Positions 49,116 to 59,199 of a DNA stretch of 64,000 nt are shown piece after piece. The stretch comes from Macquaria australasica. Taxonomy: Eukaryota > Chordata > Actinopteri > Centrarchiformes > Percichthyidae. Every line of letters starts with the position of its first letter. Position 1 is the stretch's first letter. The DNA lies in assembly GCA_005408345.1 (NCBI GenBank), contig SEMN01000174.1, positions 124,001-188,000 on the forward strand. The letters run 5' to 3'. The position numbers were made by a program, and so were the translations under genes. The notes under the pieces were generated by a model. It was not told where the DNA came from. It ran no database searches and saw nothing but the letters and a program-made list of their open reading frames with translations.

Positions 49116-49381
49116 ATATAGTTACATTATACTACTGTCAAGCAGAGAGAGAAGTTTTGTTTTTCTATTTTATTTTATTTTTTTACTGCCAGCCTGAACT
49201 CCTCCCTCCGCTCCCACAGGTGGCGGTAACGTTTCCTACAGCTGGCAAACTGCCGATAAACACGACAACGAGGAAGAAGTGGCCGGATATTGTGATAGTA
49301 ACAGTAACAGGCGACAGAGTCGTTGTGTTTTTAGCTGATAAAGTTGCGCAATCAGCTGTTTTACAGAAGACACAGACGGAC

Positions 49382-49401
49382 ATGTACCGCTATATGGAAA
49401 G
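49382..49401 (+). CDS. MCCC2-like exon 1 (start codon)
   Basis: Encodes MYRYME and two bases of Arg7, ending AAAG with donor GTAAGA. ATG context has G at -3; a second in-frame Met is at residue 5. The region upstream is CpG-containing with no clear TATA box. Confidence 0.7.
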
Positions 49402-52400
49402 GTAAGAGGCGCTACATCGTTACATCGTCACTTGACCTTTGGCACACATTTCTTTAACGATGCGTCACCGGTTACTAGTAGTAACTGTGAGCTCACACAC
49501 GTGTTCAGATTCATGTTTTTAAATACACAAAGTGTGAGCAAAACGCGTCTTTACGCCGTGGTCGCTGACGCCCTCTGGAAGTTAGCCTGCTAGCGTCTCC
49601 ACAACTTCCGCTCGTACCCTTCACAATAAAGGCCCCAGACAGACTGATCCCACGGCCAGGGGCCTCTAAAGGCTGCTGCAGTCTCCAAACCTGATCCCAC
49701 CGCCAGGGGCCTCTAAAGGCTGCTGCAGTCTCCAAACCTGATCCCACGGCCAGGGGCCTCTAAAGGCTGCTGCAGTCTCCAAACCTGATCCCACGGCCAG
49801 GGGCCTCTACAGGCTGCTGCAGTCTCCAAACCTGATCCCACGGCCAGGGAACTCTACAGGCTGCTGCAGTCTCCAAACCTGATCCCACGGCCAGGGGCCT
49901 CTAAAGGCTGCTGCAGTCTCCAAACCTGATCCCACGGCCAGGGGCCTAGCTGCTGCAGTTCCAAATCCTGATCCCATCTGCCAGCCTCATAGGCTGCTGC
50001 AGTCTCCAAACCTGATCCCACGGGCCAGGGCCTCCTAAAGGCTGCTGCAGTCTCCAAACCTGATCCCAATCTCAGGGGCCCTAAAGGCTGTTGCAGTCTC
50101 CAAACTCCATCCCCACTTAGGGGCCTTCTAAAGGCTGCTGTAGTCTCCCAACCTGATCCCACGGGCTAGCCTCTTGAAGGCCAAGGCAGTTCCAAATCCC
50201 GATCCCACTGCTGGGGCCAGTTGGCTGCTGCAGTCTCCAACCTGATCCCACGGCCAGGGGCCTCTAAAGGCTGCTGCAGTCTCCAAACCTGATCCCACGG
50301 CCAGGGGCCTCTAAAGGCTGCTGCAGTCTCCAAACCTGATCCCACCGCCAGGGGCCTCTCAAGGCTGCTGCAGTCTCCAAACCTGATCCCACGGCCAGGG
50401 CCTCTACAGGCTGGCTGCAGTCTCCAAACCTGATCCCACGCCAGGGGCCTCTAAAGGCCGCTGCAGGCCCCAAATCCTGATCCCCACCTGCCAGGGCTCC
50501 TAAAGGCTGCTGCAGTCTCCAACTCCTGATCCCACGGCCAGGGGCCTCTACAGGCTGCTGCAGTCTCCAAACCTGATCCCACGGCCAGGGGCCTCTACAG
50601 GCTGCTGCAGTCTCCAAACCTGATCCCACGGCCAGGGGCCTCTAAAGGCTGCTGCAGTCTCCAAACCTGATCCCACGGCCAGGGGCCTCTAAGGGCTGCT
50701 GCAGTCTCCAAACCTGATCCCACAGCCAGGGGCCTCTAAAGGCTGCTGCAGTCTCCAAACCTGATCCCACGGCCAGGGGCCTCTACAGGCTGCTGCAGTC
50801 TCCAAACCTGATCCCACGGCCAGGGGCCTCTAAAGGCTGCTGCAGTCTCCAAACCTGATCCCACGGCCAGGGGCCTCTAAAGGCTGCTGCAGTCTCCAAA
50901 CCTGAACCCACGGCCAGGGGCCTCTAAAGGCTGCTGCAGTCTCCAAACCTGATCCCACAGCCAGGGGCCTCTAAAGGCTGCTGCAGTCTCCAAACCTGAT
51001 CCCACGGCCAGGGGCCTCTACAGGCTGCTGCAGTCTCCAAACCTGATCCCACGGCCAGGGAACTCTAAAGGCTGCTGCAGTCTCCAAACCTGATCCCACG
51101 GCCAGGGGCCTCTAAAGGCTGCTGCAGTCTCCAAACCTGATCCCACGGCCAGGGGCCTCTAAAGGCTGCTGCAGTCTCCAAACCTGATCCCACGGCCAGG
51201 GGCCTCTAAAGGCTGCTGCAGTCTCCAAACCTGATCCCACGGCCAGGGGCCTCTAAAGGCTGCTGCAGTCTCCAAACCTGATCCCACGGCCAGGGGCCTC
51301 TAAAGGCTGCTGCAATCTCCAAACCTGATCCCACCGCCAGGGGCCTCTAAAGGCTGCTGCAGTCTCCAAACCTGATCCCACGGCCAGGGGCCTCTAAAGG
51401 CTGCTGCAGTCTCCAAACCTGATCCCACCGCCAGGGGCCTCTAAAGGCTGCTGCAGTCTCCAAACCTGATCCCACCATCAGGGGCCTCTAAAGGCTGCTG
51501 CAATCTCCAAACCTGATCCCACGGCCAGGGGCCTCTAAAGGCTGCTGCAGTCTCCAAACCTGATCCCACGGCCAGGGGCCTCTAAAGGCTGCTGCAATCT
51601 CCAAACCTGATCCCACCGCCAGGGGCCTCTAAAGGCTGCTGCAGTCTCCAAACCTGATCCCACGGCCAGGGGCCTCTACAGGGAGCTGTGCTGGTCAGCA
51701 ATGTGAAGAAACATGCAGCTTAACTGCTGTTAAAACCCGTTGCTGTGAGTGAAAGTAGGAGGAACACGGTGTAAAAATACTCCATTGCAAGAGAAAGTCC
51801 TGCATCTAAAATGTTACCTAAGTAAAGTAACAGTGTGTAAATATCATCAGCAAAATGTACTGTAAGTATTAAAAGTAAAAGTAGTCAATGCCCCTGTGAG
51901 TGCGATTATACTTTATATTATTAGATTACTATTACTGATTAAATAATGTGTACGTAGAACTACTAACTAGTAACTATAGCAGTTAAATACAAGTAGTAAA
52001 AGTAAAAAGTACAATATTTTCCTCTGAATTGTAGTGAATTAGAAGTATAAAACTGCATTAATTGAGAATACAAAAATAAGAAATCTAAATAACACTGACA
52101 TAAGACAAGTAGTATCTTCTTAATCGAGAAACTAGATTCTCTAGTTCCAGTTTAATTGTTTAATTTAATTGTTCCGCCCTGTTACACAGCTAAAAATTAC
52201 TTTAAGGTGGATAAACACCTGTATGTTCTCCAGGAACATTTTGTTTTAAAAATGTACCTGGCTATATTAGTTATGTCGTCAGGTATATCAGCCATAAGGA
52301 ACAGATTTTCTTCCGTGATTGTCACATGTCGTAAACGGGCTTTTTGCCAGTACACTTTATGCTACAGTATCTCTGACTAACAGTGGACCTTCCTGTCAGT

Positions 52401-53247
52401 GCTAACAGTTCATTCACGTATGAATCGTGTGTTGCAGGCTGGCTGAGCAGCGTTGGCAGTGCTCAGTCCGCTGGATGAGCTCTGCAGCCAGGAAGAGGAG
52501 ATCTCTGCGCAGTGCCTTCCCGGTGCTGGAGCAGCCCCTGCAGCCCGTCCACCAACAGGTGTATGACGCTAACCTCCAAAACAGCAACGCCTGCCACAAG
52601 AAGTAGGCTCTGCTCTCGTCAATTTGTCATGTTCAGCTCTGATCAGTTCTAGCTGATTTCCCCCACAGCATTATTTATTGAAATAAATGTGTAAATGCAT
52701 GCCATTTGTTTTCTCTCTCTCTCTCTGTAAGGTACATGGAGTTGAGTGAGAAGATAAGGAAAGGTGGAGGGGAAAATGCCATCACCAGACATACCCAGAG
52801 AAACAGGAAGTTGCTGGTCAGGGATCGGCTGCGCCTCCTGCTGGATGATAAGGACTTCCTGGAGCTGTCACCATTTGCTGGTCTGGGTCTGCCGTACGGG
52901 GATATCCCTTCAGCCGGCTGCCTGACTGGTGAGAAACCACTAGCTGCAATTCTGTATAAGCTGACTAGTTTCACTAAGTGCCAATGATTTACTCAGTTCA
53001 CTCTACTTATTTCTTTTATTTCCGACGGTTACTAATATGCATGTGTTTGTATATGTATCCATCCAGGCATTGGCAGGATCAATGGCCTGTGGTGTGTGTT
53101 CATTGCCAACGATGCCACAGTGAAAGGCGGCACAGCGTATCCAATCACAGTGAAGAAGCAGCTACGGGCACAGGAAGTGGGGATCCAGAACCGCCTGCCC
53201 TGTGTTTACCTAGTCGACTCTGGAGGAGCTTTTCTACCACTGCAGGT

Positions 53248-53295
<48 letters not shown>

Positions 53296-53399
53296 CTGCT
53301 ATAATAAGTGCTTAGGATCAGAGTGTCTTGTCAGGAGATCTGAATGTTCTGAATTATAATGTCTGCTAGTTTTATCTCCAATTCTCTGTGTGTGTGCGT

Positions 53400-53442
<43 letters not shown>

Positions 53443-54574
53443 TATCCAGTCAGAGATCTTCCCCGATAAGAACCAGGGAGGAAGGACGTTCTATAATGAA
53501 GCCATCATGTCTGCCATGAAGATCCCGCAGGTAAAGAAATATAGAGTAGGACAGGCTTGCTTTAACAGAATGGGATAAAAATAAAATGAAGGCTGTGAAT
53601 GAATTCATTATTTTATATGAATTATAACATTAAACAGATGTCACATCTGGCATGCTACTATTCCTGGGGCCATGTAAAACAAAAAGTAGTTAAATGTACT
53701 AATAATATATAAACAATGGATTAAACTTTTATACAATGTGTTCAAATTTCGTACACTGTCAGTCACTTGTTCTCGCTTAATTAGTGACGTTTCGGACCAT
53801 AGGCCTCTCCATCAAGTAAAATTAACTAAAAACTTTACCTGATGGTCTAAGGACCAAATGTCGTTGATAAAGACAGTACAAATGACCAACAGTGTGAAGG
53901 ATTGTTTATTCCTTCCCAATCAAATTGTTTAACCTATGCACCTTTCAATAAGACATAGCCTGCAACAATTTTGTCAGAATTACTATTTGAAATTTCAAAG
54001 TGTCAGTCTTAAAAGCTGATGTTAAAAGCTGAGGTTTCTGATGCTATTTTGATATATAAAAACAATAAATAATCCTAAAGGTGTCAGTGGTGTGCGGATC
54101 GTGCACGGCGGGTGGAGCTTACATCCCCACTATGGCAGAAGAGACAGTGATGGTGCACCGGATAGGGACCATATTCCTGGGAGGACCGCCACTTGTCAAG
54201 GCCGCCACGGGAGAGGAAGTGACACCAGAGGACCTGGGAGGAGCCAGGCTTCATGCTGAGTATGTCCATAAATCAAACTGACCCTTAAATATACAGTTAT
54301 CATAAGTCATAAGTTCACATCATCAAGTCAATCAATTTATCTTCTGGTTTCAGAGTAAGTGGCTGTGTGGACCATTTTGCCTGGGAAGAAAAGGAGGCGT
54401 ACGATTACACCAGAAACATCATATCCACCCTCAACTTCCAACTGCCCGAGGAAGACGAGGAGGATGAGACGAGGAAGAGGAAAGCAGAGGAGGAGCCGCT
54501 GTATAGTTCAGAGGAGCTTCTGGGGCTCGCTCCCAGAAGTTATAACTACACTCTGGATGTTAAAATGGTACAGT

Positions 54575-54614
<40 letters not shown>

Positions 54615-57463
54615 CTACTTAGCATGAGGAGTAAATTCAGTTATTAATAATCATCAGAAATAAACGCAAAACAGACAACACAGTGGTTTAATGGCATGTG
54701 TTCTCTGGAGCTGCAGTGCAGAAACACCACTCTGACGAGCAATCGGCTCCAAAAACGAAGACAGAACAAAGATTTAGATTTTCACTTCAAACTTCATGGC
54801 AAACTATGATGTGGTTGGTTTGCAGAAGAGTCGGTTTCACGTCATGGCTGTCATGTTTACTGTCTCATTGAAGCCAGAATGAATAACATGCTGTCGGTTG
54901 TTTCTGTCTGTCCAGGTAGTCAGTCGGCTGACAGATGGGAGCCGCTTCCAGGAGTTTAAAGCTCGCTATGGAACCACACTCATCACTGGCTTTGCAAAGA
55001 TACATGGGTAAAAGATACAAACGCACACACACAATGCATAATGGCCCTTAATATATTGTGCTTTATCATGCCAAGATATATTGTCACACCTCTACTTGTG
55101 ACCCCTAATAGACATTTTAAATAATAATGCACCAAACTTTACCAGTAATACCAGCACTTGGTGTTCCTGACACACTAGTGACCTTCTAAGGTTTCCTGTC
55201 TGGCAAGAACATGTTTCTACAAACAGCGAGTAGCACAGCAGTTACCCCACAGACTTGGATGGCTGATTATTTGAGAATGTGAGTAGTGAGTGAGAAAGTG
55301 AGAAAATATTCTACAGGTGTGCAACTCTCATTGCATGAATGTGCAAATTTTGTTCACGACTTCACATTTTTTATACGGGTGTGTGAATGTGTTTTGCACC
55401 ATATTCACTGCAGCAACTGTAGCAAAAATGTGAGCATATGATTTTCTTAATTTGTGATTCATAGCAGAGGATTTGTGCACCTGCAATGAAGAATTTGAGA
55501 TGGTGTAACTGCTGTGTTGTGTTTGTGGGGGAGAAAACAATTCTGCAGGTTTCCTACTTTGTAAAGCATTTTTCTCTGTGACTTCAAATTTACTGTTACA
55601 CACGTGTGACTATTTTCTACAAATTTCACTGTCACAGGTGCTCAGGTGTTTTGCACCAAATATACCTTCATATGAGTGTTTGTTTTCACATTGTTTATGT
55701 GTGGTCTTGTTTTGTTCTGTGTTTATGTACCCTGTTAGCCGCTTGGTGGGAATAGTAGCCAACAACGGAGAGCTGTCATACGAGGCCGCACTGAAAGGCA
55801 GCCATTTTGTCCAGTTGTGTGACCAGAGAGACATTCCCCTCCTCTTCCTCCAGAACACAGCACCCACAGCAGCTCTAACACTTTCCACAGCACAGGTATT
55901 CACTGCCAGTAAAACACACACACACAGGCTCGTTTAAACGAACGTTTTTCAAAACACATCGTAAACTCAAAAACCTGACCAAATAGCTCTACTTTCTTGG
56001 ATTTATATTTCCAATAGTATTTCTTTCAAAAAAGTACATTTTGTACAGATATTGTGGAACATCAAAGAGAGAATAGCTGAAGTAGTACCTTCTGAATAGA
56101 AGAAAATTATGAGTGATGTAAATTAAGCATTTTAAACATTTTTATGTTTCATATCTGTATTTTCTGTGTGTGTGTGTGTGTGTGTGTCTCTCTCTTCCAG
56201 GCAGAGATAAACAGTAACCGTCTGAAGGCTCAGGGTTCCATGATGTCAGCAGTAGCGTGTGCCTCCGTCCCCAAAATCACTGTGGTGATTGGCGGTTGCC
56301 ATGGTGCTGACAGCTACGCCATGGTGAGAGACTCTGTAAACATTACTGTAGTTATGTGATCGTCTCACTTTGGTCTTTTACATAGCTAGAATTTAAAGGT
56401 GGTATTATCCTTAATGCAGAAATGAAGTGTCTTTGGCAACATTAAATGTTTAACAAATGTGTCCTTTTCCATTTCTTTGTATGGCAGCATTGTTTTTGCG
56501 GAACCAACTGAGATTTTTAATAGAAACATACTAGTTTCTGTTGTTGTTTATGGCAGACAATAATACTGGGGTACTATCTTTCTAAGTAAGAGCTACAGAT
56601 ATTTAAGGTGTCATAGTCCTACTTTAGTACCACTGATCTGTACCTGAAAGCATTCTTTAAAGAAATACTCCACTGAAGACTTGTCTCTGCCCATTTTCAC
56701 AGCAAAAACAAACAAATAAACATCAAAATGTGCATAGAAACTCAAAATGCCTGAATTTTAAGTTGCAGGTGCGGTTTGCTGTTTACCGTTGTCACACCCA
56801 ACTAAGTTTGTTACTTTGGTTGCAAACAACAAATGTAAACAGCTAAGCACTAGAGACATTTTACATATATACATACAGTCCTTGCTATTCTACAGTATCA
56901 TTATACATTATACTCATGTAGGATTTAGGATACAGGGTTAATCCCACAGTTATTTGACCATGGTTTCCTGGTTGTCTCTAGTGTGGGCGGGCCTTTGACC
57001 CCAACTTCCTGTTCCTGTGGCCCAACGCCAGAGTGGCGATGACGGCTCCGGGTCACGCTGGCTCTCTGATTCCCCCTGACAGTGAGCAGGAGGAGGAGGA
57101 GGAGAAGAAGAAGCAGGAGGATGACCTGAACAGGAGGTTAAAGGAGGAGAGCTCAGCTTTCTTCTCCTCCGGCAGGCTCTGGGACGATGGAGTCATTCTG
57201 CCTCAGGACACCAGGAAGGTAAAATAACAACATTTTGTTTAAGCTGTTACTAAATGGCTTAGGGGCATTTAAGAGCGCTCACTCATCTAGACTATTCAGA
57301 GCAGACATAAAAACACAAATTTTACCGTTCCATAATGTTATTTTTTTTAAATCAGTTTCTCTGTTTCTGTCTGCAGGTTCTCAGAGACTGCCTGGACATC
57401 ATCAAACAGCAGCAGTACCAGCTTTCCACAGAGAAAATGCAATCAGCATTTCTGCGTATGTAG
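49382..57463 (+). CDS. MCCC2-like carboxyltransferase-fold protein, probably catalytically impaired
   Basis: Twelve coding exons: 49382-49401, 52438-52602, 52732-52928, 53067-53245, 53450-53530, 54081-54259, 54354-54567, 54916-55007, 55739-55895, 56201-56323, 56982-57218, 57377-57463. They join in frame to 576 residues plus stop (human MCCC2 is 563). The closest known family is the beta subunit of mitochondrial 3-methylcrotonyl-CoA carboxylase (leucine breakdown). Shared blocks are IANDATVKGG, QNRLPC(V)YLVDSGGA, GSCTAGGAYIPTM (220-232), GGPPLVKAATGEEV, GSRFQEFKARYG, CGRAFDPNFLFLWPNAR. In the second lobe NITGFMVG is replaced by NTAPTAAL (415-422), GGSYGAGNYGM by GGCHGADSYAM, and MGGEQAANVL by MTAPGHAGSLI, so activity is doubtful. 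The Arg-rich N-terminus suits a mitochondrial presequence. Start chosen because the ORF upstream of 49382 is hydrophobic and unlike the family. Confidence 0.92.
49632..51690. repeat. 47-bp-period minisatellite, about 43 copies
   Basis: The unit includes CCTGATCCCACGGCCAGGGG and GGCTGCTGCAGTCTCCAAAC. Most copies are near identical, with a few recurring variants (AAAGG/ACAGG, CACGG/CACCG/CACAG). The block at about 49930-50240 and 50400-50530 is much more degenerate, with 1-3-bp indels. It lies wholly inside intron 1 of the MCCC2-like gene, starting 230 bp after the exon 1 donor. The long minus-strand ORFs (MGSGLETAAAF type) are by-products, because three 47-bp units restore frame. Confidence 0.97.
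51740..52080. repeat. dispersed repeat (AAATACTCAAGTAAAGTACA family), long degenerate copy
   Basis: AAAATACTCCATTGCAAGAG, CTAAGTAAAGTAACAGTGTG and AGTACAATATTTTCCTCTG are typical of the family. It directly follows the minisatellite in the same intron. Confidence 0.6.
52438..52602 (+). CDS. MCCC2-like exon 2
   Basis: Residues 7-62. RLAEQRWQCSVRWMSSAARK and RRSLRSAFPVLEQPLQPV complete the basic presequence-like region; then YDANLQNSNACHK. Acceptor TTGCAG, donor GTAGGC. Confidence 0.88.
52732..52928 (+). CDS. MCCC2-like exon 3
   Basis: Residues 62-128. YMELSEKIRKGGGENAITRH, then RNRKLLVRDRLRLLLDD and FLELSPFAGLGLPYGD, aligning with the MCCC2 GGGEKA...GKLLPRERI...FLELSQFAG region. Acceptor GTAAG, donor GTGAGA. 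Confidence 0.95.
53067..53245 (+). CDS. MCCC2-like exon 4
   Basis: Residues 128-187. GIGRINGLWCVFIANDATVK, GGTAYPITVKKQLRAQE and NRLPCVYLVDSGGAFLPLQ. Acceptor CATCCAG, donor GTTAAC, followed at once by a CA repeat. Confidence 0.96.
53250..53293. repeat. (CA)n at the 5' end of intron 4
   Basis: 44 bp of CA starting four bases after the donor of MCCC2-like exon 4. Complementary to the TG run at the other end of the same 204-bp intron. Confidence 0.97.
53386..53439. repeat. (TG)n at the 3' end of intron 4
   Basis: 54 bp of TG (with a few CG) ending 10 bases before the acceptor of exon 5. Replaces the expected pyrimidine tract. Confidence 0.97.
53450..53530 (+). CDS. MCCC2-like exon 5
   Basis: 81 bp, residues 188-214. 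SEIFPDKNQGGRTFYNEAIM and SAMKIPQ match MCCC2 ([20 protein letters not shown]). Acceptor ATCCAG, donor GTAAAG. Confidence 0.95.
54081..54259 (+). CDS. MCCC2-like exon 6 (first oxyanion-hole motif)
   Basis: Residues 215-274. VSVVCGSCTAGGAYIPTMAE retains the AGGAY motif; then RIGTIFLGGPPLVKAATGEE and DLGGARLHAE. Acceptor TAAAG, donor GTATGT. Confidence 0.96.
54354..54567 (+). CDS. MCCC2-like exon 7
   Basis: Residues 274-345. VSGCVDHFAWEEKEAYDYTR and NIISTLNFQLPEEDE, then an acidic, charged insert (EEDETRKRKAEEEP) and LYSSEELLGLAPRSYNYTLD. The charged insert is longer than in human MCCC2. Donor GTACAG, followed by a CA repeat (54577-54610). Confidence 0.93.
54577..54610. repeat. (CA)n downstream of the exon 7 donor
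   Basis: About 34 bp, GCGCGCACACACAC, starting ten bases into the intron. Confidence 0.96.
54916..55007 (+). CDS. MCCC2-like exon 8
   Basis: Residues 346-376. VVSRLTDGSRFQEFKARYGT and TLITGFAKIHG, matching VIARIVDGSRFTEFKAFYG...TLVTGFARIFG. Acceptor GTCCAG, donor GTAAAA. Confidence 0.95.
55739..55895 (+). CDS. MCCC2-like exon 9 (lost ITGF motif)
   Basis: Residues 376-428. RLVGIVANNGELSYEAALKG, SHFVQLCDQRDIPLLFLQN, then TAPTAALTLSTAQ in place of the conserved ITGFMVG segment. Acceptor TGTTAG, donor GTATTC with a short CA run at 55912-55926. Confidence 0.94.
56165..56187. repeat. (TG)n before the exon 10 acceptor
   Basis: 23 bp of TG, followed by a CTCTCTCTTCCAG tract. Pairs in principle with the CA run at 55912-55926 in the same 305-bp intron. 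Confidence 0.95.
56201..56323 (+). CDS. MCCC2-like exon 10
   Basis: Residues 429-469. AEINSNRLKAQGSMMSAVAC, ASVPKITVVIGGCHGADSYA plus M. The glycine-rich turn GAGNYG of active enzymes reads GADSYA. Acceptor TTCCAG, donor GTGAGA. Confidence 0.95.
56982..57218 (+). CDS. MCCC2-like exon 11
   Basis: Residues 470-548. CGRAFDPNFLFLWPNARVAM, TAPGHAGSLIPPDSEQ, an EEEEEKKKQEDDLNRRLKEE charged helix, then AFFSSGRLWDDGVILPQDTR. Much of the MCCC2 segment from MGGEQAANVL to the YYSS motif is replaced by the charged stretch. Acceptor TCTAG, donor GTAAAA. Confidence 0.95.
57377..57463 (+). CDS. MCCC2-like exon 12 (stop)
   Basis: Residues 549-576 and stop TAG at 57461-57463. VLRDCLDIIKQQQYQLSTEK and MQSAFLRM, where human MCCC2 ends with FGIFRM. 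Acceptor CTGCAG. Confidence 0.94.
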   Translation, partial: VLRDCLDIIKQQQYQLSTEKMQSAFLRM

Positions 57464-59053
57464 AGGCCTCTATCCTTCTCCTCCTCACTTCCTGTGGACA
57501 CTACAAACATTGGTTCCGTCTCTGCAATTTAACATATCGGTCACTTCTACCAATGTGTGCCCAGAGGAGTCACACCTGGCTCCGGCCTGGAAATATATTT
57601 CCACAAAAGTCACCACTCCTCTAGTTCTTAGGAACATCAGGAACTCTGATATTAAGACTTGCACTCACAACAAAGGCATAACTTCTGGAATATGAATGAA
57701 AGTTTATTTACAACATTTGCTGACTTTTTAATGACCCTGTTTTTACTGTTGACACATTGTCAATGTAGGAATAGTAATTCTCAGTTGTTTTGGCTTATTG
57801 AATCAAGACACTCAGGAGAGAGTCCTGCAAAAGTGCCTCATCAGGTTTTGGTCTTCATCCTGCTAACGCATCATGTCTCAGGTACATAAAGGTACACTAC
57901 ACAAAAAGACATGTGAAAGATTCCCATTAATACATTGCTGTTAGATGTATTTTAATAGTGAGAGTCAGTCTCTGTTTTAGCCTTAACCCAGTGTAGGAGA
58001 GTCATGCTTGAATTTTTGTCAAATACTACATTGTAAGAAACAATGTTCTGTACTTACAAATGTAAATTAATCATTGTAGTGTTGTTGTTTTTTTATTTGT
58101 ATGAAACAATTTAAGAATGTAAGAAATTTTGAAATTGCAAAACTGTTGTGTTGTTTTTAAATTGCTTTACAGGGATGATTGTACACATATGCAGGTGCCA
58201 GTGTAATTATGAATTAAAACATTTTCACAGCCGTAAATTTGGATGTTTTTTCCTAATGTTTTAACAAAAGCAGAGTTAAAGCGCTGTTAGTTTGAAGCTA
58301 GCCCGACTGCTTGCACCCAAATGTTACATTAATTACAATGAGAAATGGAAATAACATTAACATGACCAACAGGCTCTGGGACACCAACAAGGTAAAATAG
58401 CCATTCAAGAGCTCTCACTATTCTGAGAGTTTAAAAACGATTGAGAAACGAAATGAGAATTTTAATTATGAAATAAAACATTTTGAATGCAGTAAATGTG
58501 AATGTTTTTGGCAGAAGGTGTTTTAGCTAAAGCACAGTGTTTCTCCACTAGTTACAAGACACTGTTCAGTTGTCTTTATGAAAGAAGAAACCGTTTCTAC
58601 ATTTGCAATCAACAGACAAAATAATAACATGCTATTTAGCCTCATAATAGATGTACCATGTTTTATAATATGTCCTAAAGGCCTGGTGAAAAAAACAATA
58701 CTTAAGTTCAAACTTTACATATCAAATAATTGCATTAACCACTGATGCATTGCTAATTAAAAACCACTCCGAGGCAAATAACCTATTCATAAACAGATAG
58801 TAGTCACTTGTACATATTTTTTGCTTTTGGCTCCGTCAGAAACCCCTCATGACATCTGATGTAAATCATTTTCATACCACTTACTAATGTTTTACTGTGA
58901 ATTTGTCTGAATAAAGTGACTTTTGGTGAGTTTACGGTCACTGTTAGGGGCATGTTAGGTTCAACTTTAGCAGCTGCTTCTTGTTGGCTTGCAGGAAAGT
59001 GACCGTGGTGTATTTTAGGATGTGTCCTGGCCGGGTTGGGATGAAGGTCAGGG
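57464..59053. other. convergent intergenic region and 3' UTRs
   Basis: Lies between the stop codons of the MCCC2-like gene and rpe65. Candidate plus-strand poly(A) signals are ATTAAA at 58213 and AATAAA at 58910-58915. On the minus strand, TTTAAT near 58461 reads ATTAAA for rpe65. Which are used cannot be told. It also contains the decayed exon 11 copy and an internal duplication. Confidence 0.5.
58370..58450 (+). pseudogene. decayed duplicate of MCCC2-like exon 11 end and following intron
   Basis: AGGCTCTGGGA, then ACACCAACAAGGTAAAATA, repeats the end of exon 11 and its donor (57174-57184 and 57208-57226) with 23 bp missing. Similarity continues into the intron (TTCAAGAGCTCTCACT against TTTAAGAGCGCTCACT; CTATTC; GAG). 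It has no acceptor or open frame, so it is a relic. Confidence 0.65.
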
Positions 59054-59199
59054 TCATGGTTTGTACATGCCGTGGAGGGTCACAGGGATGATGGTGTTGA
59101 CCTCTGCCCTGGCCAGCTCTGTCAGTTTCATGGCATCCAGCACCAGCAGGAAGCCAGGTCTCTCTGCACCCGGCTGCACCACAATACTCAGCAGCACAC
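59054..59199 (-). CDS. rpe65: rpe65 last exon
   Basis: Encodes GVLLSIVVQPGAERPGFLLV, LDAMKLTELARAEVN and IIPVTLHGMYKP then TGA. The iron-ligand His codon is 59074-59072. Acceptor TTGCAG. Confidence 0.96.

Noticed and set aside
49112..49381. Upstream N-terminal extension of the MCCC2-like protein
   Set aside because: It is in frame but hydrophobic (FFYFILFF) and begins in a dispersed repeat; the ATG at 49382 gives a presequence-like Arg-rich start.
49511..50629. Minus-strand ORFs of 78-121 residues with repeated ETAAAF motifs
   Set aside because: They are translations of the 47-bp minisatellite. Frame recurs every three units, and there are no splice or start signals.
49632..51690. CRISPR array
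   Set aside because: The units are contiguous with no unique spacers, and the setting is a vertebrate intron.
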